Translations under genes and position numbers: made by a program
The notes under the pieces: generated by a model
Told to the model about the DNA's origin: nothing
Databases searched by the model: none
What the model saw: the letters and a program-made list of their open reading frames with translations, nothing else
In this document: piece after piece, positions 14,095 to 20,900 of the stretch
Position numbering within the stretch: the first letter of the stretch is position 1
Layout of the letters: every line of letters starts with the position of its first letter
Virus record (IMG/VR): IMGVR_UViG_3300009093_000008
Span: 1 to 64,000 of that record
From: a virus
Length of the DNA: 64,000 nt
Reading direction: 5' to 3' (one strand)

Positions 14095-14618
14095 GATGAG
14101 CCCCCGAGTTCGTTCCAGACGCTGACCCGTTGCGGGTCCTCGTAGTCAGCCTGCTGAGACATCCGCTTGTGCTTCTGGAAGTCCTGGCCCTGAAGCCTGG
14201 CCATCCACTGCAACCGTGACTCGCCCTTGGACGAAACCCGATCGGGGTGACACGTCGGGCAGTGCTTCACGGCGCCGCCGTACGAGAGCGGGAGGCCCTT
14301 CACCTCGATCATCCCGTGATCGCAGGGGGCTGTATGCGTACACGAACAGCTCGGGCGACCACAATGGTTCTCGACGTTGGGAGCGAACGACGGGGCGCTA
14401 GCCTGACGGCGGACCTTGATCTGCTCCATGACGACGCCGGGCGCCATCGTCGGGTAGTGCCACGCCGGAGCCACGTCGAGGAGGGCCGAGCGGACTTCGA
14501 TGTAAGTGTTCTTCTTAAACACCTCAAGCCACATGTTCGTCATGGCGTTGGTGGGTACCTGGGTGGGACAGATCGCCGCGACCATGCCGAGCAACTGCTC
14601 GGTTTCCCTGCGATTCAC
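14091..14618 (-). CDS. Possible helicase-loader-like protein with Zn motif
   Basis: 175 aa from GTG 14618 (GTGA overlap; GAGGAG SD). The N-terminal ~90 residues (NRRETEQLLGMVAAI; MWLEVFKKNTYIEVRSALLD; WHYPTMAPGVVMEQIKVRR) are helical and resemble the G39P-type loader/inhibitor region of phage replication modules. A Cys/His-rich part follows (CGRPSCSC; CDHG; CPTCHPD). Its place directly downstream of the replication-initiator-like gene supports a replication role. Confidence 0.65.
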   Translation of the reverse strand: MNRRETEQLLGMVAAICPTQVPTNAMTNMWLEVFKKNTYIEVRSALLDVAPAWHYPTMAPGVVMEQIKVRRQASAPSFAPNVENHCGRPSCSCTHTAPCDHGMIEVKGLPLSYGGAVKHCPTCHPDRVSSKGESRLQWMARLQGQDFQKHKRMSQQADYEDPQRVSVWNELGGSS

Positions 14619-15658
14619 TCCGGCTCCTCGTTCCCGAACCAGTCGGCTTCCCAAGCCTCCTGGGACATCCAGTCTGGTTTTCCTGTCGTCTTCCCCGCCG
14701 CCGTCGCCTGCTGCTTCTCACCTTCGAGGTCATCATCCCACGACCCGCGATTGATCCACGTGGCGGGGTGCGGAATGAACCTGACTTCACGGTTGGTAGC
14801 CTTGCAGAGGTCACCATAGCACACGGCCGCCTCCGAGAGTCGGCTAGGGCTGGCGCCAGCTCGGATGGCCTTCGTCCAGTTCCGCAGTGCGTCGGCCTTG
14901 CCGATCTTGCGAGGGTAGTTGATCCAGAACTGTTCGAACTCGGGGGGGTAGTTTCCATTCCCCTTCCTAGTTCCACTTCCCTTACCTTTCCCTTCCTCCT
15001 GGGAATAGTCTGGGAACAGTCCCGGACCGTTCTGGGAATTACCCGAACCAGCAGGTGGGGGGCTGTCACCCCTAGCCTTGTTACAGTGGATGTGCGCGGT
15101 TTTGATGTTTGACGGGTAGTCAGAACCTCCGCGTGAACGTGGGATGAGGTGGTCGGGTGACGGGTCGTTTTCCGGCTGCGGAGCGTCAGGGGCGTACTGC
15201 GGAGAGTCATGATCGTAGACGTTGCCAACTAGGGCGCGGCTTTCGTTGGTGGGGGCGCCGCAGATGTGACACATGTAGCCATCTCGGCGAAAATACATCT
15301 CGCGGTTGTCCCGATTGCTCAAGGACGGGGGCGCCAGACGCCCCGGCTGGGGCTTGTCGATCCGCTGGTGCTTACGGAAGTTTACGATGTAGACGGCGCG
15401 CTCTTGAGCCCGCCCCGCACGGTAGGCGTGGACGAGTTCCGCTTTCTCCAGCGCCTCCATCCAGTCGGCCACTTGAGACAGCGTGTGGTCATCGTACACA
15501 AAGGCCTTGGCCTTCATGTACTCCGGAGTCCACCGCAACAACCCCTCGTCATCGGCCACGTTCCAGGCCGCTATGAACAGCAGCCGGGCCCCGAGAGGGA
15601 GGGCGCCTATCGTCTCGTCTTCCCAGAACTCCGGCTTGATGGTGCGGATTCGGCTCAT
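14615..15658 (-). CDS. Replication initiator-like protein with inserted HNH domain
   Basis: 347 aa, ATG 15658 with GGGAG. Residues 1-110 (RIRTIKPEFWEDETIGAL; ARLLFIAAWNVADDEG) match the winged-helix region of phage replication proteins. Residues ~124-195 form an HNH nuclease: RRDGYMCHICG, DHLIPRSRGGSDYPSN, AHIHCNKARGD. After a low-complexity linker (GKGKGSGTRKGNG), residues ~238-290 carry FEQFWINYPRKIGKADALRN, the DnaD-like C-terminal part. All three blocks are in one uninterrupted frame. It probably binds the origin or loads helicase; whether the HNH is active is unknown. Confidence 0.8.
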   Translation of the reverse strand: MSRIRTIKPEFWEDETIGALPLGARLLFIAAWNVADDEGLLRWTPEYMKAKAFVYDDHTLSQVADWMEALEKAELVHAYRAGRAQERAVYIVNFRKHQRIDKPQPGRLAPPSLSNRDNREMYFRRDGYMCHICGAPTNESRALVGNVYDHDSPQYAPDAPQPENDPSPDHLIPRSRGGSDYPSNIKTAHIHCNKARGDSPPPAGSGNSQNGPGLFPDYSQEEGKGKGSGTRKGNGNYPPEFEQFWINYPRKIGKADALRNWTKAIRAGASPSRLSEAAVCYGDLCKATNREVRFIPHPATWINRGSWDDDLEGEKQQATAAGKTTGKPDWMSQEAWEADWFGNEEPE

Positions 15659-15697
15659 TCGCAGCTCCCTAGCGGAACGGTCTTGGAACTATCCCAT

Positions 15698-15706
15698 GCT
15701 ACACTG
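15698..15706 (+). promoter_or_regulatory. Extended -10 (TGcTACACT) for the recombination operon
   Basis: TG-C-TACACT at 15698-15705 lies 25 nt upstream of ATG 15731, in the only 72-nt gap between divergent genes. No good -35 box is seen, as expected for an extended -10 promoter. GGGAG at 15721 is the SD of the first gene. Confidence 0.45.
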
Positions 15707-15730
15707 ACCGAACCACCGAAGGGAGCACAC

Positions 15731-15925
15731 ATGGAGAACACGCCCGTCACCGCAAAATGCGGTTGCGTCCTCATCATCGGCGAGGTCGGTGTGCCGCTGC
15801 ACATCCGGGAAGACGGCACTACGGTCGGTACAGATGCCCTGGTCAGAGTGTCGTGGTGCAACGAACACGCCCCGGCAGATGAGAAGCTGCACAAGTACAG
15901 CGTCCAGCCGAAGGAACCGGCGTGA
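15731..15925 (+). CDS. Small protein opening the rightward operon, 64 aa
   Basis: ATG 15731 with GAAGGGAG upstream. MENTPVTAKCGCVLIIGEVG contains CGC, with a second Cys/His pair at SWCNEH. Probably a small zinc-stabilised beta fold. GTGA overlap couples it to the Rad52-like gene. Confidence 0.75.
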   Translation: MENTPVTAKCGCVLIIGEVGVPLHIREDGTTVGTDALVRVSWCNEHAPADEKLHKYSVQPKEPA

Positions 15926-16608
15926 ACCGGCGCGCCCTCAGCCCGGCGCAGATGGAGCAGCTGCTCACCCCGATGCAGCGGGACCGCGTCCGGTTCCTGA
16001 AGAGTCAGGCCCATCTGGAGTCCTGGGACGTCCGTCGCTGGCTGATCCGAATCTTCGGGTTCGACGGGTGGGATTTCCGCATCCTGGAAACAGCGCTCGT
16101 ATATGAGCGCGTCACCTACGCCACGAAGGACAACGTCGAGAAGCCTCGCGCTACAGTGGTGTACCGTGTGACTGGTCAGCTCACGGTCAAGTTCGCTGAT
16201 GGTAGTTTCGGGGTGTGGGAAGACGGCGCAGCCGGGGATGCGGTGAACCTGCCGAGCGTGGGATCCGCGCATGACTTCGCGCTCAAGACTGCCATGTCTC
16301 AGGCTCTCAAGCGTTGTGCAGTGAACCTCGGCGACCAGTTCGGTCTGTCGCTTTACAACAAGGGCAAGCCTTCGGAAGCCGTGGTGGTCCGGGTCATGAA
16401 CAACGGCGCAGACAAGGAACCGATGCCGAAGGATCGGGCCGTTGTGGCGGGTGAGTTGGATCCGCCCGAGGTGGAAGACGTTGCGGCGGATCAGGATTTG
16501 GCCGCCGAGATGGCGCCCGCCGACCCTGCCGAGATCGAGGAACAGATCCGCAAACTACAGAAGGAATACAGTGCGGCGTATAGCGAAGAGGAGAACAAGG
16601 ATGTCTAA
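15922..16608 (+). CDS. Rad52/22-type single-strand annealing protein
   Basis: 228 aa from GTG 15922 (GTGA overlap). The annealing core is visible: RWLIRIFGFDGWDFRI, YRVTGQLTVKFADGS, and FALKTAMSQALKRCAVNLGD followed by QFGLSLYNKG, the signature of the Rad52 superfamily. Such proteins anneal complementary ssDNA during phage recombination and replication restart. The C-terminal 60 residues are acidic (EVEDVAADQDLAAEMAP), often the site for SSB or partner binding. It is paired with a RecB/Cas4-like nuclease two genes downstream. Confidence 0.85.
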   Translation: MNRRALSPAQMEQLLTPMQRDRVRFLKSQAHLESWDVRRWLIRIFGFDGWDFRILETALVYERVTYATKDNVEKPRATVVYRVTGQLTVKFADGSFGVWEDGAAGDAVNLPSVGSAHDFALKTAMSQALKRCAVNLGDQFGLSLYNKGKPSEAVVVRVMNNGADKEPMPKDRAVVAGELDPPEVEDVAADQDLAAEMAPADPAEIEEQIRKLQKEYSAAYSEEENKDV

Positions 16609-16828
16609 CGGAGTGCACACCCCCTACGAGCCGATCCCCTGTGCAGCACACAGGGACTACCACACGTGGCAACTGGAATGCTACCGCGCATGGCTGGCCT
16701 GGCTTGACGAGTACTGCGACCTTCGGCCCACCCCCGAACACCCGTACCTCGCCCCGACCGAAGCGCTCTGGCGCAAGTGGCACCTGCACGTCGAGCAGCT
16801 CATGGCTAAGGAGATGGTGAATGGTTGA
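16601..16828 (+). CDS. Hypothetical protein between annealase and nuclease, 75 aa
   Basis: ATG 16601 with GAGGAG upstream, 8-nt overlaps on both sides. Trp-rich (YHTWQLECYRAWLAWLDEY; ALWRKWHLHVEQLM). No family recognised; tight linkage suggests a part in the recombination module. Confidence 0.75.
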   Translation: MSNGVHTPYEPIPCAAHRDYHTWQLECYRAWLAWLDEYCDLRPTPEHPYLAPTEALWRKWHLHVEQLMAKEMVNG

Positions 16829-17714
16829 ACCGCCGCTCATCTCCAGCCTGCTGCTGCTCGGAGATCAGGAACGTCCGCGCAGTAAGCAGGTAGCCCCCGG
16901 TCCCAGTGATCTCGGGGGCTGTCGGCGTCGGTTCGGGTACAAGGCTGCCGGGGTCGAGCCGTGCAACCCTACAAGCTCCATCCAGGCCGCTATGGGTACG
17001 GCTATCCATGAGACGGTCGCGCGGACCGTGCAGAAGCTGAACAAGCCTGGGTGGCTCGTAGAGCAGAAGGTCACGCTTGCCGGGATCAGCGGCACCTTCG
17101 ACCTGTATGTGCCGAGCACGGTCATCGACTGGAAGACCACCAACACCAACGGTGCGAAGACGATCGGGGTTCACGGGCCGTATCTGAGCCAGCTCTGGCA
17201 AGTCCATCTCTACGGCGCGGCTGCCGTTGCGACGCTCGGCGTGCAGGTCGAGCGGGTGCGGTTGAACTACATCGTCCGGGACTCCGGGGCCGAGGTCATC
17301 TACGATGCGGCCCTCGATTTGAATCTTGTGAGGGATGCGCTAAAGTGGGCGCATGACATCAAGATCATGGACCTTGACGACCTACCCAGGGACTACGCGC
17401 CCGACTCGGTGTTCTGTAGGGGCTGCCCCTATGGTGGAGACGACGGCGGGATATGCTGGGACGGTGGAGTGCCGGACCGGGATCCTCGTTCCGTGGAGTA
17501 TCACGGCAATCTAGAGGAACTGGTCGAAGAACTCTACAACGTACGGCAGACCATTAAAACCCTGAGGGAACGAGAGGCGAACTTGAAGGGTACGCTCTCG
17601 GCCGTAGAGCCGGACGACGATACGGTTATCGTTGCTGGTTCCCGTGCGATACAGTGGAAGGGTAGCAACAGGGCCCTGACGTTCGTTCCCCCACCCCAAG
17701 GACCCTCTTCCTAG
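16821..17714 (+). CDS. Cas4/RecB-like PD-(D/E)XK exonuclease
   Basis: 297 aa from ATG 16821 (AAGGAG SD). Motifs: MGTAIHETVARTV (helix with His), GTFDLYVPSTVIDWKTTN (catalytic D...DxK; the Lys is in DWKTT), YLSQLWQVHLYG (QxxxY motif) and CRGCPY...GICWDGG (three or more Cys, possible Fe-S or zinc). This fits a RecB/Cas4-family 5'-3' exonuclease that makes ssDNA for the Rad52-like protein. The last part contains a coiled coil (LYNVRQTIKTLREREANLK). Confidence 0.85.
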   Translation: MVEPPLISSLLLLGDQERPRSKQVAPGPSDLGGCRRRFGYKAAGVEPCNPTSSIQAAMGTAIHETVARTVQKLNKPGWLVEQKVTLAGISGTFDLYVPSTVIDWKTTNTNGAKTIGVHGPYLSQLWQVHLYGAAAVATLGVQVERVRLNYIVRDSGAEVIYDAALDLNLVRDALKWAHDIKIMDLDDLPRDYAPDSVFCRGCPYGGDDGGICWDGGVPDRDPRSVEYHGNLEELVEELYNVRQTIKTLREREANLKGTLSAVEPDDDTVIVAGSRAIQWKGSNRALTFVPPPQGPSS

Positions 17715-17743
17715 TAGGCCCGATCCCTCTTGCTAGGAAGAGG
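17704..17743 (+). terminator. Hairpin at end of recombination operon
   Basis: CCTCTTCCTAG (17704-17714) pairs with CTAGGAAGAGG (17733-17743). The first arm overlaps the nuclease stop codon. A second, stronger terminator follows at 17785. Confidence 0.55.
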
Positions 17744-17784
17744 ACAGAGCCCGCGCTGTAGGTGGCAGCGGCAGTGGCTCCGCG

Positions 17785-17813
17785 AAGCCCCCGACTTGAC
17801 CAGTCGGGGGCTT
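17785..17813 (+). terminator. Strong Rho-independent-type terminator
   Basis: AAGCCCCCGACT and AGTCGGGGGCTT form a perfect 12-bp stem around a 5-nt loop, followed by AGTGTTG. It separates the recombination operon from the next promoter. Confidence 0.8.
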
Positions 17814-17817
17814 AGTG

Positions 17818-17846
17818 TTGCCACGGCCTCTGTTGTGGACTACGGT
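17818..17846 (+). promoter_or_regulatory. Possible promoter TTGCCA-17-TACGGT
   Basis: TTGCCA at 17818-17823 and TACGGT at 17841-17846 have a 17-nt spacer. They stand right after the terminator, 47 nt upstream of ATG 17894. Sequence match is moderate. Confidence 0.45.
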
Positions 17847-17893
17847 TGATGGGACGAAGCAAAATTCATGGGCTCCCTAGGGAGATGGTCCAC

Positions 17894-18067
17894 ATGAGCC
17901 CGAAGATGTACAAAGGCCGCCACGTCCGTCTGGAAGACGGAACGGGCGGTCTTGTGTTTTCTGCCGATCAGGTCGACGAGGTGGTCTTTCTGACCGTCGA
18001 GACTGCCGGGGGCGGCATGGTACGCGTCGAGATCGAGCACGCCGAGGTGATTACGCCGAACGGGTGA
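17894..18067 (+). CDS. Small KOW/SH3-like protein, 57 aa
   Basis: ATG 17894 with AGGGAG 9 nt upstream; two earlier ATGs lack a site. YKGRHVRLEDGTGGLVFSAD, then VVFLTVETAGGGMVRVEI, five short strands with a Gly-rich turn as in KOW/SH3-like barrels. Function unknown. It stands alone between two promoters. Confidence 0.65.
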   Translation: MSPKMYKGRHVRLEDGTGGLVFSADQVDEVVFLTVETAGGGMVRVEIEHAEVITPNG

Positions 18068-18093
18068 ACTTGAGCGGGGTCCCCCTTGACCGC

Positions 18094-18121
18094 TTGACAA
18101 CCCCCCACGATTTGGTATCTT
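18094..18121 (+). promoter_or_regulatory. Strong sigma-A-type promoter TTGACA-16-TATCTT
   Basis: Perfect -35 TTGACA (18094-18099), 16-nt spacer, -10 TATCTT (18116-18121). A second TTGAC is directly upstream (18087). The expected start is near 18128, so the transcript would begin with about 250 nt lacking a gene, followed by a 34-codon ORF. It is the best consensus promoter seen in the window. Confidence 0.75.
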
Positions 18122-18127
18122 AGAAGT

Positions 18128-18370
18128 AGAGGGAAACCCACCGGGGACTCGGAGCAAGTGGAGGCCGAGGAAGCGGAAAGGTCCCGAGGTCACCGGAAGC
18201 CTTGTCAACCGGGAAGCAAGATCCGAAAGGGATCTTGGAGAACCACCCCAAAGCCGCGTAGTGCAGGGTGAGCAACCGACCCCAGAGGCCGCGAGACAGA
18301 GAGCCATCCCGAAAGGGCCGTGAAACTGTCCCTCCCCCGCACTACGCTCCACTACACAGCACCAAGAGGG
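18128..18370 (+). ncRNA. Structured RNA leader or independent ncRNA
   Basis: No ORF fits this purine-rich stretch. Complementary arms are plentiful. GGGAC/GTCCC encloses TCGG/CCGA at 18144-18185. AAGATCC-GAAAG-GGATCTT forms a 7-bp hairpin at ~18218-18236. GCGTAGTGC (18256-18264) pairs perfectly with GCACTACGC (18339-18347), enclosing GGGT/ACCC and GACAG/CTGTC; a CCC-GAAA-GGG hairpin lies inside the last. GGAAGC recurs three times. It lies directly after a strong promoter. RNase P RNA, tmRNA and group I intron signatures were looked for and not found. It could be a stable RNA or a regulatory leader of the next ORF. Confidence 0.6.
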
Positions 18371-18376
18371 GCAGTC

Positions 18377-18481
18377 ATGACCAACAGGACCAGTAAGCAC
18401 AGGGGCGAAAAGAAGGACATCCGCACCTCGGCGGCGATCGCCAGGATCATCGCCCGTAGCCACGAAGACGGAGGCAACTGA
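18377..18481 (+). CDS. 34-aa basic peptide
   Basis: ATG 18377 with AGAGGGG 6 nt upstream. Sequence begins MTNRTSKHRGEKKDIRT, then a helix SAAIARIIARSHEDG. Strongly basic. It is the first possible gene on the transcript from 18094, lying between the structured region and the tRNA-like element. Confidence 0.55.
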   Translation: MTNRTSKHRGEKKDIRTSAAIARIIARSHEDGGN

Positions 18482-18517
18482 CAACTGAACGAAACGACCG
18501 GCCCTCGCGGGCCGCGT

Positions 18518-18583
18518 GGCACGTAGTATCCAGGATGACTAGCGGACACCCGCTGAAGCCGGGTTCGATTCCCGGTCGTGCCT
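18518..18583 (+). ncRNA. tRNA-like element with intact T arm and degenerate anticodon arm
   Basis: GGCACG (18518-18523) pairs with CGTGCC (18577-18582), followed by T. The T arm is perfect: CCGGG-TTCGATT-CCCGG. A D-like arm TAGT/ACTA encloses a loop containing GG. The anticodon position holds only GCGG-ACAC-CCGC, a 4-nt loop that cannot present an anticodon. Total length is 66 nt. It is preceded by a GGCCC-TCGC-GGGCC hairpin at 18500-18513. It may be an RNase P or RNase Z processing signal, a tRNA relic, or an attachment-site remnant. Confidence 0.6.
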
Positions 18584-18651
18584 CTACGACCTGGTCCGCT
18601 TACCAAGCGAACTGGAAGAAACGGAACCCTAGGTAAGGAAAGGAACATCTC

Positions 18652-18894
18652 ATGAACAACTACCGTGTCGAGTACAGTCATAACCGGTCGGCTGCCGTGG
18701 GCCGGTCGGCTGCCGTGGGACGGGACGTCATCCACGTCAGCGCCACCACCCGCGAAGACGCCGTGTACGCCGCGTTCGACGCCGTCGCGGATCTGGGCCG
18801 CAAGGTCCACCACATCGGGGATGTCCTCATGCAGGATGGTGACCGTTGGGTCATGACCCACGACCACCGCGCGGTGTCTGCGATGGTGAAGTGA
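18652..18894 (+). CDS. Hypothetical protein with in-frame 18-bp duplication, 80 aa
   Basis: ATG 18652 with AAGGAAAGGA upstream. RSAAVG occurs twice in tandem because of a perfect 18-bp DNA repeat. The remainder (RDVIHVSATTREDAVYAAFD; GRKVHHIGDVLMQDGDRWVM) predicts a small alpha/beta domain. Function unknown; part of the rightward operon. Confidence 0.75.
   Translation: MNNYRVEYSHNRSAAVGRSAAVGRDVIHVSATTREDAVYAAFDAVADLGRKVHHIGDVLMQDGDRWVMTHDHRAVSAMVK
18685..18719 (+). repeat. Tandem 18-bp repeat, two copies
   Basis: CGGTCGGCTGCCGTGGG is present at 18685 and again 18 bases later at 18703, in frame within the 80-aa gene, with no mismatch over 17 bases. It looks like a recent slip duplication. 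Confidence 0.85.
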
Positions 18895-18900
18895 GGGATC

Positions 18901-19173
18901 ATGGACCAGAAGATCTGTAGTGCAGTCGAACAGCTCGGCTCCTACATAACCGGCGACCGGCTCTTGGTCACCGACCACACCAGTGGAAGCCACGTCTACG
19001 AAATGACCGTCACCCGCCCCCTGCACCGTTGCGACGGAGCGTTCGGGTCGTACGAGTCCAGCCGGATATCGGCACAGATCAGGATCGCTGGCTACGCCCG
19101 CGAGATCACCGCCGAGCAGATCGCCAGCGGACAGGTTGAGGTCAGCGTCTCAACCGGAGAGGACCAGCCGTGA
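18901..19173 (+). CDS. Hypothetical protein, 90 aa
   Basis: ATG 18901 with GAGGGATC upstream, 6 nt after the previous stop. Predicted beta-rich (RLLVTDHTSGSHVYEMTVTR; SGQVEVSVSTGEDQP). GTGA overlap with the next gene. No family recognised. Confidence 0.75.
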   Translation: MDQKICSAVEQLGSYITGDRLLVTDHTSGSHVYEMTVTRPLHRCDGAFGSYESSRISAQIRIAGYAREITAEQIASGQVEVSVSTGEDQP

Positions 19174-19349
19174 GCTTCAACGCGGACGGCGTCTACGTCG
19201 GCCACACCCACGAAGACGACGAGTACACTAGCGACCACCACACCGAGCGGAGCGGCTGCGTCTACTGCGGCAGCCCCAATCACGACGACTGCGGGGGCGG
19301 CCCGTCCGTCTACCTCGTCGGCGGCTCGAACGAGTACGACGACGACTAA
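19170..19349 (+). CDS. Zinc-knuckle protein, 59 aa
   Basis: GTG 19170 overlaps the upstream stop as GTGA. The product is very acidic (HTHEDDEYTSDHHTE; NEYDDD), with a central GCVYCGSPNHDDCGGG, a CX2CX4HX2C knuckle. Metal binding is likely; partner unknown. Confidence 0.72.
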   Translation: MSFNADGVYVGHTHEDDEYTSDHHTERSGCVYCGSPNHDDCGGGPSVYLVGGSNEYDDD

Positions 19350-19358
19350 GAAGGGATC

Positions 19359-19817
19359 ATGAAAGACAACAAGACCATAGCCATCCTCGGCACTCTCGGG
19401 GCCGTCGTCTTTGCGACTGGCTTCGCCGCCCTCGTCGCCGAGCTGCCCAGCCACCACCACGCCGCGCCTACCACCGTAACGGCTTCTGAATCGGCCGCAC
19501 AGACAGCCTCCCGGGTCGAGACCCAGATCTCGGCACACCTGCCCGGGGGTACCTGGTCGGAGCGCGGAGCGGACGTTACAGGGGCGTACGCGGTCGAGTC
19601 CTACCTCAACGCCGACAGCGTCCCCCCGGTCGTTGTCTCCCAGTACCGAGACCCGGCAGTCGCCGAGCAGGCAGTCACCTACTACCAGAGCCTCGGCGAG
19701 TACAGCCCGGTGGTCGCAGACGGGTCGATCGTTATACTCGTCTCGAACACCGCCACCCCGGCGGAGGCCGCAGCCGTTCAGGCCGTGCTTCCCGCCGGAG
19801 CAGCACAGAACCACTAA
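19359..19817 (+). CDS. Membrane-anchored or secreted protein, 152 aa
   Basis: ATG 19359 with AGAAGGGATC upstream. MKDNK then a hydrophobic segment TIAILGTLGAVVFATGFAAL, either an uncleaved anchor or a signal. The outside part is Ala/Thr-rich (APTTVTASESAAQTASRVET) followed by an alpha/beta region (TYYQSLGEYSPVVADGSIVI). Probably displayed on the outer face of the membrane; superinfection exclusion is a guess. Confidence 0.75.
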   Translation: MKDNKTIAILGTLGAVVFATGFAALVAELPSHHHAAPTTVTASESAAQTASRVETQISAHLPGGTWSERGADVTGAYAVESYLNADSVPPVVVSQYRDPAVAEQAVTYYQSLGEYSPVVADGSIVILVSNTATPAEAAAVQAVLPAGAAQNH

Positions 19818-19837
19818 GCAGAAAGGGATCAACCACC

Positions 19838-20857
19838 ATGGCTCACAACATCGACACCAGCACCGGATCCGCCGCCTTCTACATGCACAAGAAGAACCCC
19901 GACGACGCGCCGTGGCACATGCTCGGCCAGTGGCAGGGCGAAGCCGCCACCGCCGACGAGGCTCTCCGCCTGGCCCATCTGGACTGGGGCGTCAAGCTCA
20001 CCCCGGTTCTGGCCAACGTCGAGGAACTGATGACCATCGAAGTTCCCGGCAAGTTCGTCACCTACCGTGACGACACCTGCGAGCCGCTCGGCGTCGTCGG
20101 GAAGCAGTACCTCCCGACTCAGAATCTCGACGCGTTCGAGTGGGTGTCGGAGATCTCCGGGGAAGCCACCTTCGAAACCGCCGGGGCACTCGACGGCGGA
20201 CGGCGGGTGTTCGTCTCGGCGAACCTGAACCGGGAAATCCTGATCGACCCGAACGGCGCCGCCGACAAGTCCGATCTGTACCTGGTGTTCTACACCGCGC
20301 ACGACGGAACCATGGAGAACGTCGGATTCATCACCTCGGTCCGGCCGGTCTGCCACAACACCGTCAGCTACGGCCTGAAGAACGCCGAGCACAAGATCAG
20401 CCGGAAGCACACCCGCAACGGCATGCGGAACATGGCCAGCGACGCCCGGGGCATCCTCGGGATCGTGGACACCTACGCCGAGGCCTACCAACGCGAAGCG
20501 GAAGACCTGTTCCACCAGCACGCCCGCGTGGACCAGTTCTTCAAGGTCGCCAACCGGGTGCTCGGCCTGACCGCCACCATCGGTTCGGGCAAGACCCGGC
20601 AGGACAAGGTCCGGGACACCCTGGAAACCATCTGGGACGGCGAGACCTTGGACGGGATCCGCAACACCGCGTGGGGCGTCGAGCAGGCCCTCACCGAGTA
20701 TGTCGATTGGTGGGCGCCGATCAACGGCTCCAAGGGCCTGTCCGACGCCGCCGTGAAGGTCATGCGCGCCGAGCGCGCCATGGTCGGCGGGACCTCGGGC
20801 ACCTCCGAGAAGAAGTCTGAGATCCACCGGGCCGTGCGTCAGCTGTTCCTGGTCTGA
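19838..20857 (+). CDS. DUF932 protein (phage/plasmid-like family)
   Basis: 339 aa from ATG 19838 with AAAGGGATC upstream. Family motifs: WHMLGQ near residue 26, YRDDTCEPLGVVGKQYLPTQN (40-100 region), VCHNTVSYGL and HTRNGMRNM. DUF932 proteins are common on phages and plasmids; their role is unknown, perhaps in DNA maintenance. It ends the rightward block; a strong terminator follows immediately. Confidence 0.88.
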   Translation: MAHNIDTSTGSAAFYMHKKNPDDAPWHMLGQWQGEAATADEALRLAHLDWGVKLTPVLANVEELMTIEVPGKFVTYRDDTCEPLGVVGKQYLPTQNLDAFEWVSEISGEATFETAGALDGGRRVFVSANLNREILIDPNGAADKSDLYLVFYTAHDGTMENVGFITSVRPVCHNTVSYGLKNAEHKISRKHTRNGMRNMASDARGILGIVDTYAEAYQREAEDLFHQHARVDQFFKVANRVLGLTATIGSGKTRQDKVRDTLETIWDGETLDGIRNTAWGVEQALTEYVDWWAPINGSKGLSDAAVKVMRAERAMVGGTSGTSEKKSEIHRAVRQLFLV

Positions 20858-20861
20858 GCAG

Positions 20862-20895
20862 AACCCCCCATCCCTTCGCGGGGTGGGGGGTTTTT
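20862..20895 (+). terminator. Rho-independent terminator, usable from both sides
   Basis: AACCCCCCATCCC pairs with GGGGTGGGGGGTT around TTCGC and is followed by TTTTT at 20891-20895. It lies between convergent genes (DUF932 rightward, exonuclease leftward). Confidence 0.9.
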
Positions 20896-20900
20896 GCGTT

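Noticed and set aside
18518-18583. attP site in a tRNA 3' end
   Set aside because: An attachment site would be expected near an integrase gene; none is seen in the window. Kept only as one interpretation of the tRNA-like element.
18128-18600. tmRNA, RNase P RNA or group I intron
   Set aside because: The GAGGAAAGUCC core of RNase P, the tag-reading frame of tmRNA and the P7/splice signals of group I introns are not present.
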